Positions 46,070-59,697 of a DNA stretch of 64,000 nt are shown piece by piece. A program made the translations under genes and the position numbers. The stretch is from Erythrophleum ivorense (Eukaryota > Streptophyta > Magnoliopsida > Fabales > Fabaceae), in assembly GCA_026724425.1 (NCBI GenBank), contig JAIUCV010000003.1, positions 55,631,088-55,695,087 of the forward strand. The letters are read 5' to 3'. The notes under the pieces are model-generated. The model was not told the origin of the DNA, did no database searches, and saw only the letters and a list, made by a program, of their open reading frames with translations. Positions within the stretch are counted from its first letter, which is position 1. The number at the start of each line of letters is the position of its first letter.

Positions 46070-49000
46070 CTGCTAATATATTATATATTAAGTGGATATT
46101 ATATATATGTATATTATCATTAAATTTTTTAGTATATATATAATATATTATTATATATATATATGTAAATATTTATGAGAAATATAATATATAGCATTTC
46201 AATTAATAATTGAATGTAAATAACTGAATTACCTTTTAATTAATAATTAATATTCTTCTTCATCATTTTCTTTGTCTTCTTTGTTTTCATCTTTATTTTC
46301 ATTATTTTGTTCCTCATCTTCAACTCCTATAGTTTCTTTATTTTCAACTTCAACATCCATCTCTTTCATTTCTCCTTCTTCTCGTAAGATATCACCTAAT
46401 ATCTCATAATCTATTATACTAACATAAGCCTTATCATCTTAGTAAGCAATCTCCAATATATGACTATCATCCACCAAACTCCTTGGTATAGTTTTCATGA
46501 CAACTTACCAATATAATTTATAATACGACACATAATGAACTTGTACAATTTTTTCTGCAAATACAAATAGATTAAATTTTTCATACCTTCTAATATGTTT
46601 AATTTCAATAATTTCATATTTTTTGTGTACTTTCATCCCACAATTCATAATAAGATTAAACCAATTATAATAAAATACTAATTTTTTTACTAGTTTTCTT
46701 GAATATTATAATTGTATTGCCTTTTTAAGGATACCAAACTAATCTCTTTCTCCATCTTCCCATATTCCTTTAACACAAACTCCATTGTTTATTGTCTTCT
46801 TTCTAATGCTTCAAGATTGAGTGTGAAATTGTATCTATTCAAAAAACATATGGGTCATGTTTTGTACCTCTTTAAATAATTCCCAAGCTAAGCCTTTCAA
46901 ATATATATTAGAACTAAATATTGGTTGATTAAGAACTGGTTTGATAACAAAATTAGAATTTAAATAACTATATCATAATATATACATATATATATACACA
47001 ATGTATATCAAAAGCAATAATGATGTCACACATACAAAGGATTTAAATCATGGAATAAAGTTTTACTCAATAATGGAGTCAATTTCTTTGAATCTAATGT
47101 TTGGATTTAATATTCTCAACTCTTGCTCAAAAGTCCTATAATGCGATTAAAATGTTAGTAATAAGTCTATGTCTTGCTCAATATATGACTTGACTTCATC
47201 ATAATTCAGTAAAACGTGAATAAGCGGCACCCATTTCTCTATTATTCAAATAATGAGTGAAGCACTTTCCAAAGAATGTCCAACTTTATTAAAAATTAAT
47301 AAAGTTGGTTCACTTGCCTCTGCTTCATTCAAATAATCATTTCAAGCAATTCTTGTTCATGTAAAATGTATGTGTGACTCGAAGTAATATGAATCTCCTA
47401 TGATAAATAGACTGGTAAATGTTATATAAAATTAAAAAATCCAAGTGAAAATATTTTTCTAACTTGTAGGGAATGATTGGAATTTGCATTTCATTTGCAA
47501 TAAATCATCCACCTTTAACATTGTTGAATATAGGTATCTAAAGAATTGACTTACTCAGCTATAGATTTCCATATTTGCTTAAGTAGTGCACCAAAAGCAA
47601 TTAGCAAGCATTCCATAAAAATGTAATAATCATGACTTTTCATTCCAAATGACTTTCCTTCCTTTAAATCCACACATCTTGATAAATTTGTGAAATATCC
47701 GTTAGACATTATCAATCAATTTATTCACTCACAAATAACCCTATTTTGCTCCAGTGTGAAAGTAAACTTAGCTTTTAGCTTTAACACTTTCCTATTAGTT
47801 AATTCTTGTAACTTTAAATATCTCTGTCTGCAAAATTCCTTTAAATCCATCATGGCTTTCATGTTATAATTGGCTTTCCTTTTGATATCCATAACAATAT
47901 TAGATATATTATCAAATGCATTTTTCTTTATGTGTATCACATCTAAATTATGATAAACCAATAAATGTTTCCAACATGGAACTTTCCAAAATATACTTTG
48001 TTTTATCTAGTTGTGATTAACTTGGTATAATCTAAAATCCTCATGCTCTACTATTTTAAAGAGGGTATTAATATGTTGCCATAATTCTTCCACATCCAAT
48101 CTCAGAGGTGAGGAATCTTTTTCAACTTTATTTTTTTAATGCATCTTTATTTTTATCTAAAAACATAATTTATAGATAGAAACTATCGATGACATTTGAA
48201 TTGGAAGTTCTTTCCCCCATACTATAAGGTAAAAGCTTTTAAAGTATCCATACAATAAAGACAAGTTATGACGATATTTTATATATTAGAAAGTCATTTA
48301 TCACTCACTTTCATGCTACTTTTATTTAGAAATTTTGCTTTTTTGTGACATCATAGGTCTATACTTCTTGTTCTTTTAACATTTTTAAGTCATCAATTAA
48401 TGATTGCAAGAATGCATCAATCTTAATATTGGGATTTTTTGGCCCAAGAATGATTATAGTGAAAAATAAGTAAGGAGTAATTATGCACAATTTAGAAAGG
48501 AGATTGTAAGAAGTAACTATTATAAGCAAACATGAGTATAGTGAAGTAAATTGATTGTAAAGAATAAACCCATTTATATATAAATCTAGTCTAACATTTT
48601 ATCGTTCTATGGCTAGGTCAGAATATATGCTATCAAAATGTTTTCATACTTCTCCATCTAGAAGATGACACAGTTCACCTTCATATCTTCTGTTATTCTA
48701 ATGCCATCGCATTAGTTTAGCAAAACTCATTAAAGCATAAAGTCTTTGAAATCTAGGGATAATTGGTAAATAATGTATTTTTTATTAGAATCTTTTTAAA
48801 ACTTTGTCTTCAATCAAGTTGACTAGTTTTATATTGAGGCACTCTATAGAATTTACACATTGTCTTGTTTATATCATGTTTGTAATACAACATACATTTA
48901 TTAACACAAACATTAATTTTTTTGAATTGATAGACCAAGTTTTAATACTAGTTTATTGTTTTGTACCAATTCTTAGCTATGATATTATCAAGTGGGCAAC

Positions 49001-50388
49001 TTTCATTCATAAAACTTGAAAATTGATTAAAACTCTATTGTAACATATTATTGTCAAATTTAATATTAAACATTCTTAATAGATAGCTCAGGTTGATTAT
49101 TGCATCTTGGCTTCTATGATTGTTGATATGAAGTTAATAAATGAAAAACTTTCTAAACTTCTAAATTTGGATTTTTTTTAACATAATTGATATTATCATT
49201 ATAATCTACTTTATCATAACTCTCGGCATTAAACTCAGGTCTCATTACATCAAAGATTATTCTTTCATATATATTATTATATTCTTCATTTACTAATCCT
49301 AGCTAGATATAGTTTCAACATGCATGCTAGTTGGTAGTGATTTAATTTCATCATGACATATACATCTAATTTTTTTTAATTTCCTAAATTTGATCCTTTT
49401 TAATAAGCGAAAGTAATAAACAATTCTACTATTTTTTTCATCAATATGTTTTTTGCATCTAGGATTTAATATATTATAATCCACCTTTGATAATTAAGAT
49501 TTTCTATTTTTGTGAATTATAATGAACAATTTAATTATTATCATACAAATATTATCAAATAAAAAATATTTCTACTGCATTATCACAAAAATAACAAATA
49601 AAAAAACATCAAATAAAAAATGTTTTATGAAAAGGTTATTAACAATTTTTTATGTATACCTTTGATTATTTTAATATTAATTTACACATTATTGAATTAA
49701 AATATTCTTCCATTACATCATCAAAAAAATAATCAACAAATAAACAAATTAAATAACAAATAATATTTTATAAAAATATTGTTAGGTAATTATTTATACA
49801 TACTTTTTGAAGAAATTGGAATTATTAGATGAATCTAGAACTCCAATCACTAATAGATAAAAAAAAAAAAAACAAATGGTGATTGAAAGCCGGATTCATG
49901 AATGGACAGAGGACAAATAAAGTAGAGAAGATGAATGAAAATTGTAAAGAGAAAATTGAAGAACAAGAAAGAAAAGAAAGTGAAAGAGAGAAGAGAAATA
50001 GATAAGATAGAGCATTTTAATATATACTTCTTTCACTTAATCAATCAACTATTTCTAATGGGTCAAAATGGTTATTATTCATATAAATTAACATATTTTA
50101 ATTTTTAAAAAAATTAAATTAAAAAATTGCAGGAAAAAATTAACTATTATAGCCAACTGAACATTAGTTGGTTATACGAAAAGTTTAGTTGGCCAAAGTA
50201 TCGTTTCATCACAACTTTTATTTTTTCTTTTTTGGCAATTTTTACCTATTTGATTTTGATGAGCAAGTGACTTTGGTAGTTTTTATTTTATTTTTTTATT
50301 GAATTTCAGTCATAATCAAATTAAATATTAAAAAAAATGAAATTAGTCAAAATTTTTTAATAAGTATTAATTAACATTGTTGTAGTAA
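46070..50388 (-). mobile_element. CACTA (En/Spm) DNA transposon, decayed
   Basis: A TNP2-type transposase is readable on the minus strand. The right end reads TACTACAACAATG in minus sense, one change from CACTACAA, and breaks the gag frame after NNYL. The left end was not fixed; CACTA occurs near 45984 but without a convincing target duplication, so the border is approximate. Short inverted subterminal motifs such as CCAACTGAACATTAGTTGG (near 50154-50172) fit the subterminal repeats of CACTA elements. Confidence 0.72.
46250..49490 (-). pseudogene. CACTA TNP2-like transposase remnant
   Basis: From right to left, the clearest part is 47961-47560: HNLDVIHIKKNAFDNISNIV and MKAMMDLKEFCRQRYLKLQE, then LSRCVDLKEGKSFGMKSHDY and FMECLLIAFGALL. 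These match the order in plant TNP2 transposases (LRHNIDVMHIEKNVxDNI ... KSHDxHVLMQQLLP). Further left, an acidic tail (EMDVEVENKETIGVEDEEQ, near 46370-46300) and HILEIAY with FVYYKLYW near 46480-46520 fit the C-terminal part. The enzyme would cut and join transposon ends. Stops and frame changes are frequent. The catalytic domain upstream (48000-49500) is too decayed to read. Confidence 0.8.
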
Positions 50389-50927
50389 CTATAAATAATT
50401 GTTGCCACTTAGGCTATGATCAATAATAATCACAAATGAGGATTCAAGTGAGCCAAATACAATGAAAGAGAAAGGCCTAATACCATTATAAGAAGATGAT
50501 GAAATCACCTTAAATGAAGAGGTATCTCTCCTTGTGCTTCATTTTTAATTCTTATGAATCATCCAAGTTAGATTAAAGGATCTTTTATGCTCTAATATTA
50601 TGTAAAAATTTAAAGTTTAATTTTTTTAAAATTTGATTTATTAAATAAACATAGTTAAATAAATATATATTAAAAAAAAGAGACAACAAATCTTGTTACC
50701 AAATTCTAACAACAAATAATGATAAGACCTAAACTAAAGTAATAATAAAATATTTGAATGACTCATATTATTTAAGATTTTTATCTTAAATAAAATACTT
50801 GAAATAATCTTATCTTAAAAAACCTAAACAAATCAGTTAAAATATAAAAAATTAAAACTGAACATATAAAAAATAATTATTAAATAAAAATAAAATAAAT
50901 CACGTTTATGTATTGTGATTTCCAACA

Positions 50928-51096
50928 AACACCGTTATTCTTAAACTCTAGACATTTTAAGGACGGTTAAAGAGTGTCAACTTTCAACATTTTACAGACA
51001 AACCTCAAATCCAACAAAGACCATTATTCTTAAACTCTAAACATTTTCAAGACAGTTAGAGAGTGTCAACTTCAACTTTTTACAAATAAACTTCAA
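50928..51096. repeat. Tandem duplication, unit about 80 bp
   Basis: TTATTCTTAAACTCTA(G/A)ACATTTT, followed by GGACGGTTAAAGAGTGTCAA in the first unit and GACAGTTAGAGAGTGTCAA in the second, then TTTTTACA(G/A)A(C/T)AAAC, occurs near 50935 and again near 51021. It abuts the right LTR of the gag-only element. Confidence 0.85.
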
Positions 51097-54000
51097 AGAA
51101 TCAACTGAAATTTTCCAATCTGAGAGTACATTTAAGAAGATGGTTTTGACTCAACTGTTTATTTTTTTCTTTGTTAAAATATTTAATTTCCTTCCACATA
51201 ATTAGAAATTAATTTTAAAGCACTTAACATGCCACGTCACCAAACTCTGGATGGCATCTCTTTCCGCTTTGGCGGAGCAACTTTTGTATACAAATAATGT
51301 GCAAATCTATAACGATTCAGATGGGTACAAATAAAATCAATTTGCAATAATCGCCTGCGGAAAAGTTACTCGTGTACTCATAATTACTTAAGAACTAAAG
51401 TTAAATTACCATAATTTCTTAATTACTAAATTGTTAACTAAATCAGTTTTGGTCTTTCTTTTTCTCATCATGATTGGTAGTTGGATGACATAAAAAATAT
51501 ATAAAAAATAGGAGGATGAAATTAAAAATAATTTTTATATTTTTACTTTTAACGAGATAATTTAATAATTAAAATAATAATCAACTAAATAAAATAATAA
51601 TTATAAAAATATAATAAATATTATACAAACTCAACCCAGCAAAGCATTGAAGTCGTACCTATCCTTGCTTGTTTGCAGGAGTTCTTTTTCCGTGGTTTCC
51701 CTTTACGGTTCCTTCTAATTAAGCCCTTGGGATAGTCGTCGTCTGTGTCGTTTAACTTGACTTCACTTGGAGAGGATTTTTTAATAAGAGAAGGCAAAGA
51801 CCCAGTGGCTTAAAGTTTGGTTTGGATATACTACCCCGGTTCAATATATAAGAGCTTTTTTCGGGACTTAATTTAATCTAAAAAAATAAAAAATTAATAA
51901 TTAATATCTGATATATTAATTATAATATTTCAATCATGTTATCTATTAAATGAGTTTTTTAAATTATGAGTAGCAATTATTATTAATTTTAAAAAAAATA
52001 CATACATTACATAGAGATATTTTTAAAAAATAATTTTTATTTGAGATAAAATTTAAAAAATTAATTACTTTTAACTAATTTTTTAATTATCATGAATTAG
52101 TTATTTATTTTTTATATATGAAACTAAAAATAATAATAAACTAGAAGTATTGTGACATGAATTAAATTAACTGATTCAACTAGTTTATCAATAGTAAATT
52201 ATTCTTTTTTTAAAGAGATATTTAAGTTATAGTTTTTTATTGTGAAAGCATTAACAAGCTTTTTTTAAAATTAAAAGATAATCAAAATATTCTAAGAATA
52301 ATATTATTTTTATTAAAAAATTATTTCATAAACTTTTTATTTTTATTTTTATTTATATTATAAAATATACATTTAATTTATTATAAATTAAAAAGTTGAT
52401 TATTTTATATTAGTCAAATAATACCTCTTTCATTTTTATTATATTATATAAATAATACATAAAAAAATATTTTAGCCAAAATAGATTTAGTTGTAATTTA
52501 TTTTTTTACTGCAAAAGAAGTAAGTGTAACACAGTTCTTAATTTTAAGAGAGCATAATGTAACTTTTCAATAAGAATAAAATCTGATATAATTTCAGCAT
52601 CTCTTAAAAAAGTAAAAATAATTTATTGTTTAAATAACTGAATTATTTCATATATATATACACACACACTATTGAGCGTGATATTGTTGAGTGAAATCAA
52701 TTCATCCCCAAGTATAGAATAATACTAAATTTTCAAAGCCGATATGGTAAAAGTTGATAAAGTGAATGAAATAGAATGAATAACGTTGGATAAGATATAA
52801 TACATATATATATATAATTTTATTTGTATATTTAGTTGGTTAAAAATAATGAATGAATGAAAACGAAAACTGCAAAAGCCGCAGATCCCCCTTTTGTCTT
52901 CTCCGTTCTTGAATCTGGCAAGAATTCATGAAACGTGAGGATAATGGTGGCCAAAAATCATCTTCTCGCTCATCATGTAATCTTCTTCGTCACCATGAAA
53001 CGCTGAACACAGAGCCAAAAATTCTTCCCCGTCACCCTGTCTCAGAAACCCAACAATAGCAACACAAATCCTATCGCCCAAAACGTCAAAAACAACAATA
53101 TCTTCAATAATTAATGACAACCAGTAAGGGCATAAGACACGTGAAACATTCTGACTTTATAAATTACTTTCATTCATATGCTACAATGGAAGAAACCACA
53201 TGCCGTCCATCATTTCTAACCTTCATTGCTTTCTGGTTACCAAATAGATACTTTTCTTTATAGGATTTTGTTTCTCTTTCCTTTTTACTCCTAATACCAG
53301 ACGGGCTCTAGAGTTTCGATATCTTTTCTGACAATAATGACTATGTTTTATTCATGCTCTTAGTTGAAATTGAGTAACATCAGAACTCCCATTAGTAACC
53401 GTAATAAGTAACATCATACTTCTTACAAGTCAAATTTTCCAAACAAAAGGGCAAAAAAACATTGTTCATGCAGATGGCGTTTGGATTATCTGATTTTTTA
53501 AGCGGTCCAAAACGTATTCACAAACGAATTATTTATAACATTTAAGAAAGAACAGTATATGTTTAAGTGTTATTCAAGACAAGTATAAAATTTTTATTTT
53601 AATAATCAAATATCCCATAAACAGATTTTTAGCTGTGTTTAATAAAATTAAAACTCACAGAGTTACTTGATTGTTGCCTCTCTAAAAAGTCAATCCCGTA
53701 CGTGTTTATAATAATTTTACTGATTTTGTTTTATTTTAACAAAGTTTTTATAGTGCTCCTCGTCCTCCGTTACGGAGATTGTGGGCTTATGGAGATGACG
53801 TGAGTAATGCAAATATGAGCTTTGATAATCACGCATCCTCTACAATAACTAAAATTATTGTACATTGTGTAATATTTTGTTTTAAGTTTTCTTAAGAACA
53901 TAAAAATAATGTAAAATATCTAAAAATTATAATTAGGAGGATAAAAATTTTAACTATGAAAAAAATTATTATTCAAAAATTTTAATTATACAACATGATT

Positions 54001-54352
54001 AAAATTTTTAAAATATAATTTTTTTACAATTAATATTTTTATCTTTTCAATTATAATTTTTAGACACCTTACATAATTTTTTAATAAAAAAGTAATTTAA
54101 AACAGGCTATTACTGTGTATGTCTGCAATAATTGATATTAATCTAAATTTGGGTTTTGATAGTACAATATGAATCATTTCGAATTTTTAAATTATATATC
54201 ATGACTCTCATCTTAGTCTTCAACTTTGTAGCAAAAGTATCTATATCTATCTGTATGGTGGGGCAGTACATATTGATGGAACATTATGCATAGAGAGCAA
54301 TTTATATATACATTCTAATAAGTCTTATACATATATATGATTCAAGAAGCGA

Positions 54353-54356
<4 letters not shown>
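51097..54356. other. AT-rich region without a supported gene
   Basis: Long AT-rich stretches. Less AT-rich islands at 51640-51770, 52860-53110 and 53750-53850 have short frames on either strand, but none matches a known family and no splice-supported exon chain was found. Confidence 0.45.

Positions 54357-54395
<39 letters not shown>
54357..54395. repeat. (AT)n microsatellite
   Basis: About 19 uninterrupted AT units. Confidence 0.95.
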
Positions 54396-54399
<4 letters not shown>

Positions 54400-54654
54400 C
54401 TGTTATTATTACTTTACAAACATTTGAGAATGACATAAAATGTGCGCCGAACAAAAAAAAATAAGAAAAGAAAAAAAATCCCTAGTTATACATGAACATT
54501 GTATATACTATATTCTGACCACACAAATATAGTGGTCCTTATGTAGATTGTCTCTTAATTTGAAAGAGACTCAACTAATTGACAGGGAAGTATTTTCTGG
54601 ACTAAGAAGATGACTTCTCTCTCTCACTTTATTATTCAAGGTTCAATAAAATAT

Positions 54655-56640
54655 TTGGTTCTTATAATTTTATTTAACTTTTACTTTTTATAACTTACTG
54701 TAATCCTTACAATTTCAAATCGTTTTTCATTTGATCCCTAACATCAATAACAATTATGAGATGGAGTTCTAAATTGCGGACCACATCGTACGATGTAGCC
54801 ACAATATTGTGGATTGCAATTCTCCAGCACTTCAATTGTTTGGCTAGAGTTAGGTTAGGGATGGGGTGAAAAAGCTGAAACAAAGGAAGCAGAGTGCGAA
54901 CAACTGAGGAAGCGAGAGATCAGAGATGAAGCAAAGAAGAAGAAGATGGGTTTGGCAGGTGGGATTGGGATTTGGGAAGCCAAAAATGGATGGACAGGAT
55001 CGACGTAATGGGATTAAAATAATTAATAAGAGATTGGGTTGGATTGGTGGGAGAGAGAAATTTGGAAAAAAAAAAAAAGATTTAGGAGAGGGAAATTAAG
55101 TATAAGAGGAAAAAAATTTGGGAAATTTTTTAGGAAAAGGAAAATAAAAAATTAGGAGAAGGAGTAACAAATTTAAGGGGAGTAGACATTAACCTACAAA
55201 TTTTGTATTTATTAAATTAACGTGAATATTAGATATAATATATATTTTCTGTAAGTATTAGAAACAAATGTGTATTTATTAGTTATATAAAATTTGTAAC
55301 TATTGAATTAATATGAACAGACATGAGATTTACTAAGTATTACATGCGAAATTTTTTGTCAAGTGCTTAAAGTGTATATTGAATTAGTGTAGAAGGTATA
55401 AGACTTATTAGATATAATTATTGACTTATTATTATTTTGATTATTAACTTTAAAAAAATTCAAGTAATATTAATATGTTTGTATAAAATATATATTTATT
55501 GAATTAATATAAATGTTAGATATGATATGTTATATGTATTTAAAAGTTATAACAATTATGTATAATTTTTTAAACATTTTGTACAATTTAATTAAAATTG
55601 CAGTCTTTAACTCACATTACAATTTCCGTAACACCTGCAACCATAATAACTATACTACATGTACAACTGCAATTTAAACCCTTAACATTTGTCTACGAAA
55701 TATTGATGTAACAAACGAACATCACGGCACCACCCTAATCCTACACGTACTTCTTTTTTTTTTTTTTTTGGTTTCATATTTCATCCTTACAGTTTTAGTG
55801 AATTTTTAATTCTAAACCCTATATATTTTATTATTTGTAATTGAATTCTTAAATCTTTTAAATTATTTTCAATTTCATTTTTTCTATCATTGTCCTCTGT
55901 GATTCTGTGCGTAAAATGTCTACATTCCTAACAGAATTCTTGTTTAGTACTACCTAAACCTTTGTGTAGTAGTTCTTTTTCTCCACATCTTCACCGCGTT
56001 AGAGTCATGTACTATCTCTTACAATCGTTAATTTCAGCCATGGTGGCTTAGCTCAAAATTAAAGGAATGGACATTTAGATAAGGAGACACTACTTGGTAT
56101 ATATATCTAATTTTCTTTTTTTTACACGACAGAGCAAGAATTTGAATTTAAGACCCTTGGTTAATTACCCAAACCCTCACTACTAGACTTTAATGTGACG
56201 CGCATGTAGATCTAATCTAATTTGGTGATAAAGTATGGAAAAATATCTACACGTAAGCTCAATGTACTGTTAGATAAAGGTTTCTTTGGTAACATAAACA
56301 TTTTTTTATGATGTTATACATATCAAATACTGACAACAAAGGATTCTAATTGGAAAAGAATTTGAGCTTTAGAAATATGTTTGCAAAGAAATAAAATGCA
56401 AGGACTAAGTAAAAAATTATTAAAACTCTAGGACAAAATGTAGAGTAGAAGATTTACATGTAGGATTAGTGTAACACTAGGTAGGTTATCTGTTTCCAAC
56501 ATCAATACTTCACAAATAATGTCACGATGATCATTGACATCAAAGACTAAATTAAAAATAATTTAAAATTGTAAGGATTTAATTTTAAAAAATAAAATTT
56601 ATAAAGATTAAATTAAAAATTGAAGTAAATATAATAATTG
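54655..56640. mobile_element. Possible non-autonomous transposon with inverted arms
   Basis: The left arm 54660-54750 (TAATCCTTACAATTTCAAAT..ATTTGATCCCTAACATCAAT) is the imperfect reverse complement of 56525-56630 (ATTGACATCAAAGACTAAATT, TTTAAAATTGTAAGGATTTA). The interior is AT-rich and non-coding. The arms are diverged and no target duplication was found, so this is a suggestion. Confidence 0.35.
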
Positions 56641-57077
56641 CATGTGAAAATATTAAAACTTAACGCAAGATATATATATATATATATATGCATTTAAATG
56701 CATTTGTGATTTTCAAAGGAGTTCTACCACAAATTAGAAGAGATCTTTCAATTAATGGAACCTTCACCAACTTTGAGCATCTCAATTAAATGGGAAAGGA
56801 AGCTAGAAGCATCCCAAAATGAAGGTGAATCTACCAAGGACAAACTATATTTATTGATACCAAGAATAGTCAATTTAATAATAAAAAAGTGACCCAAACA
56901 TATTCTTACTTTTTTGTATCATATTTTCTCTTATTTCATAAGTGCTGCAGTAGAATTCAAGAGTTATAAAAGCATAAGGTTGGTTGTCCTTTTCTTAAAT
57001 GGATCCTTGGGAGTACTCTATCCTATATAATTGTTGGGCCAGGGGAAAGAAAGGAGAGAGACATGCAATGCAATGGG
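56641..57077. other. Short spacer with (TA)n at 56671-56688
   Basis: No gene. The segment 56705-56900 has readable but broken frames (QGSSTTN.KRSFN-like) reminiscent of transposon gag; too little for a call. Confidence 0.35.
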
Positions 57078-58598
57078 TATAACATCCCAAAATTAATTAA
57101 GTAAAGTTATGAAAACTAAAGATTTGATTTTAGAAAAATGAAGAATTATCATGAAAATTAAAAAAATAATGAAAAATAGAAATTTTCAAGAAAAATAATT
57201 ATTTAGGCAAATAATAATTATTTTAAGAAATTTTGGATGAAAAATAAATTTGGTTATAGCATTTAACTTAGTTGGGAAAAATTAATTAGTGAAGGTAAAA
57301 AATTTAATTAGAGCTCCATAATTAATTTTATCATACTAAAAGTAATTTTTAAGAGTTTGATTTAAGTTATAATGAAGATCTAGCCTAATTAGACTTATCT
57401 GACCATATTCCAGCACTTAGATATGAACCTAACTAGACAATAAAGCTGCACATGGGTAGGACCGGGTCAGACCTAGCATCTAGTTGGCCTAATGATAAAC
57501 ATCATTTATATATATATATATATATATATTAATCCTCCTAATTTGGATATTTTGATGATTAAATATGGCTTAATAGATTTAATTATATGATATTTGCTTT
57601 TATTAGTTATTTTTGCACACTAGGATTTAATTTGCGAAATCTTGGATTTTTTAATCCATAAATCCCTTTTAAATAATTTTGTAAATTTTTCTACTTAATA
57701 TTTTCTATTATTTGTGCAGATTTTAATAGACAAATGAAAATCAAATGGTGAAAATAAATTTGGAGATGAATTAAAGACTACATGATTGAGTTAAGGGTTG
57801 AAATCTTAAAATGAAAATTAGATGTTTACAATTTAAAGTAGTGGATATTTGTCTAGAATTTTTTTTAATGAAATTTTAAAAAAATAATAATAGGAAATAG
57901 GATTGTCATGTGCAGTTTCTTTATGCTCATATACAATTTCATTTGTTTTCTTCTCTACGTGTGCAAATCCAATTGGGCTTTCTCATTTGACGCATGTAGA
58001 ATTACTAAATACATGTCTAGTAGCTACACTCAATGTCACAAGTTTACTCATGTTTCTCATACGTTGCCACATACACACCATTCTCCACGCCATTCACTCA
58101 ACACCTACTCTCACTTGATACACACACCCACTTCATTTACACGCAAGCATGAGGTCCAGTACACACAAGAATAAGGCTACAAGACACGAGTGAGGAAGAG
58201 TGAATCATGCAGACCAGCTCACTCATTATTCAAACATCCACGGGTTGGCACAAACACACTCAAATCACGGACATGGAGCCTCTCCCTGCATCTACACATT
58301 CTCATTCATCCACAGCATTCTCATCAATTCACACAAAAGCACGAGTTGAAGGCTCTCTCCCATCAACACACTCCATGGCTTTCTTACATCCATGTTGGCT
58401 TACAACTTCTGCATGCAAGGAATCAAAGCACAAATAGCTCTCATCACACACACAATAGCTCACATGAATAGTAGAGGAGAAGTGACACGAGCTTAAGAAT
58501 TTAAAAAGCATAGGTTGGGAGAGGATGAGAGCCACCATTTTAGTGAAGAGAAAAGAAAGGAGACACATGGGCTCTTTCATGGAAACACACAGCCATTA
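57078..58598 (+). mobile_element. Left part of an older TGTAACA-type LTR or element, split by solo LTR B
   Basis: The start TATAACATCCCAAAATTAA resembles the TGTAACA(C/T)CCC start of plant Gypsy LTRs with a G to A change. A (TA)n lies at 57506-57530. The segment 57990-58470 is rich in CACACA and ACTCA motifs, and a similar composition resumes at 61500-61830 on the other side of the inserted solo LTR. Several short frames at 57903-58580 come from this composition. The proposed join is an inference. Confidence 0.35.
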
Positions 58599-58634
58599 TG
58601 TAACAATAAAAAATTTTGAACATTTTTTAAGTCT

Positions 58635-58816
58635 GCTGGCTATAGCCAAGACCTCTGTTGGCTATAGCGAATGTACTTGTTTGTTATAGCGAGAAGCTAG
58701 CTAGTTATAGTGAATGTACCAATTCACTATAATGAGAATGTATTTAGCTATAGTGAGTTCGGGTGTCCCATACAAAAACTAGGGAGTTTCTCGCAATAGC
58801 GCTGTAGCGAGGGTTA
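58635..58816 (+). repeat. CGCTATAG palindrome array in solo LTR B
   Basis: About seven cores such as GGCTATAGCGAATG, GTTATAGCGAGAAG, GCTATAGTGAG and GCGCTGTAGCGAGG, irregularly spaced from about 16 to 45 bp, more diverged than in solo LTR A. The array sits within the first 220 bp of the LTR. Confidence 0.85.
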
Positions 58817-59697
58817 TTTTGGAAAAAGTGAGAAAAAGTGATTTTTACTTGTTAAACACTCTAAAAGCTCTCCTTTTCTTCTAATCGACTTATGCTTTGA
58901 TCAAACAGAGAAAAGGGCTGGAGAGAGAGAGAAAGACCAAGAGAAGCTAAGAGAGAATGTAGGAAACCAAGGAAAAGGTAAGCAAAATTTGAGATTTCCA
59001 TAGCTTTTCTTCTTAGAATTTTGTTTTTCTCTTTTTGTCGTCCCTTTCTATGGTTTTGGTTATTGAATTAGCTTTGTTTTAAATTTGGTTCAAAAGAGGG
59101 AAAGTGGAGATTTAAAGGGAAAGTGAAGGCAAGGGAACCACTCTTGAAAAAGGTTAGAATTCAGAGTAGATACCTATGTATCTTTGCTTCTTCTTCTTTG
59201 CCTCTTGTGCATGTTGGTTTTCCCAACTTAAGAGCTAGTAAAAGGAAGGAAGTTCTAACCTAGAACAAGTATAAAACCCTTGAATTAGAGTGTGAAAAGT
59301 TAAGAAATGCAAAGGAATTAGAAGAAGAGCTAGTGAAATTTAAGAGGAAAAAATTAGGGATTCTTAAACACTTTGTAAAGTTTATTTTGATATAAGAATC
59401 TCCTAGCCTTTGTGAGTATTTCTTTAAGTTCTAAGAGAGTAATTGCATGTTACTTGTTGTGTCTAGGCCTAAGAGAATTAACTCCATCTAGTTGTGGTTG
59501 TGAGATCGAGAAAGAAAAGAGAAATAAAAAAAGGAAGGCTTGTGTTGGCTTGCAAGGTAGCTCTTCACTCTTTTGTGTTACATTCTTAGATATATGATGG
59601 TTATTGTATGCTTGTGTGTGTACTTGTATTGTGAGACTTGCCATATAATATTGCCTTACTGTATTGGTACTAATATGTTTATATTTTGGGTTGTAAA

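Larger units (their letters stand above)
45100..50927 (-). mobile_element. Gag-only LTR element (TR-GAG-like, Copia-type gag) interrupted by a CACTA transposon
   Basis: Direct repeats at about 45100-45459 and 50487-50927 share GACAACAAA(T/C)CTTGT, CAAATTCTAACAA, AATAATCTTATC and GATTTCCAACA; in minus sense they begin TGTTGGAAATCA. Next to the 5' LTR (right side) is TGGTATTAG at 50477-50485, an initiator-Met primer site with one transition. Before the 3' LTR is a purine run, GCTTGAGGGAAAG in minus sense. Between them, apart from the CACTA insertion, only gag pieces are present and no RT or integrase, about 0.6 kb of interior. That structure is known for TR-GAG elements. An alternative is an autonomous element with pol deleted. 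Confidence 0.65.

Noticed and set aside
52926..53120. Minus-strand 64-residue frame in a less AT-rich island
   Set aside because: It starts with Met and has mixed composition, but no family, splice sites or neighbouring exons were found; a + strand frame overlaps it equally well.
57903..58580. Overlapping His/Ser/Thr-rich frames on both strands
   Set aside because: They follow the CACACA/ACTCA composition of an old repeat, occur in several phases, and have no domain.
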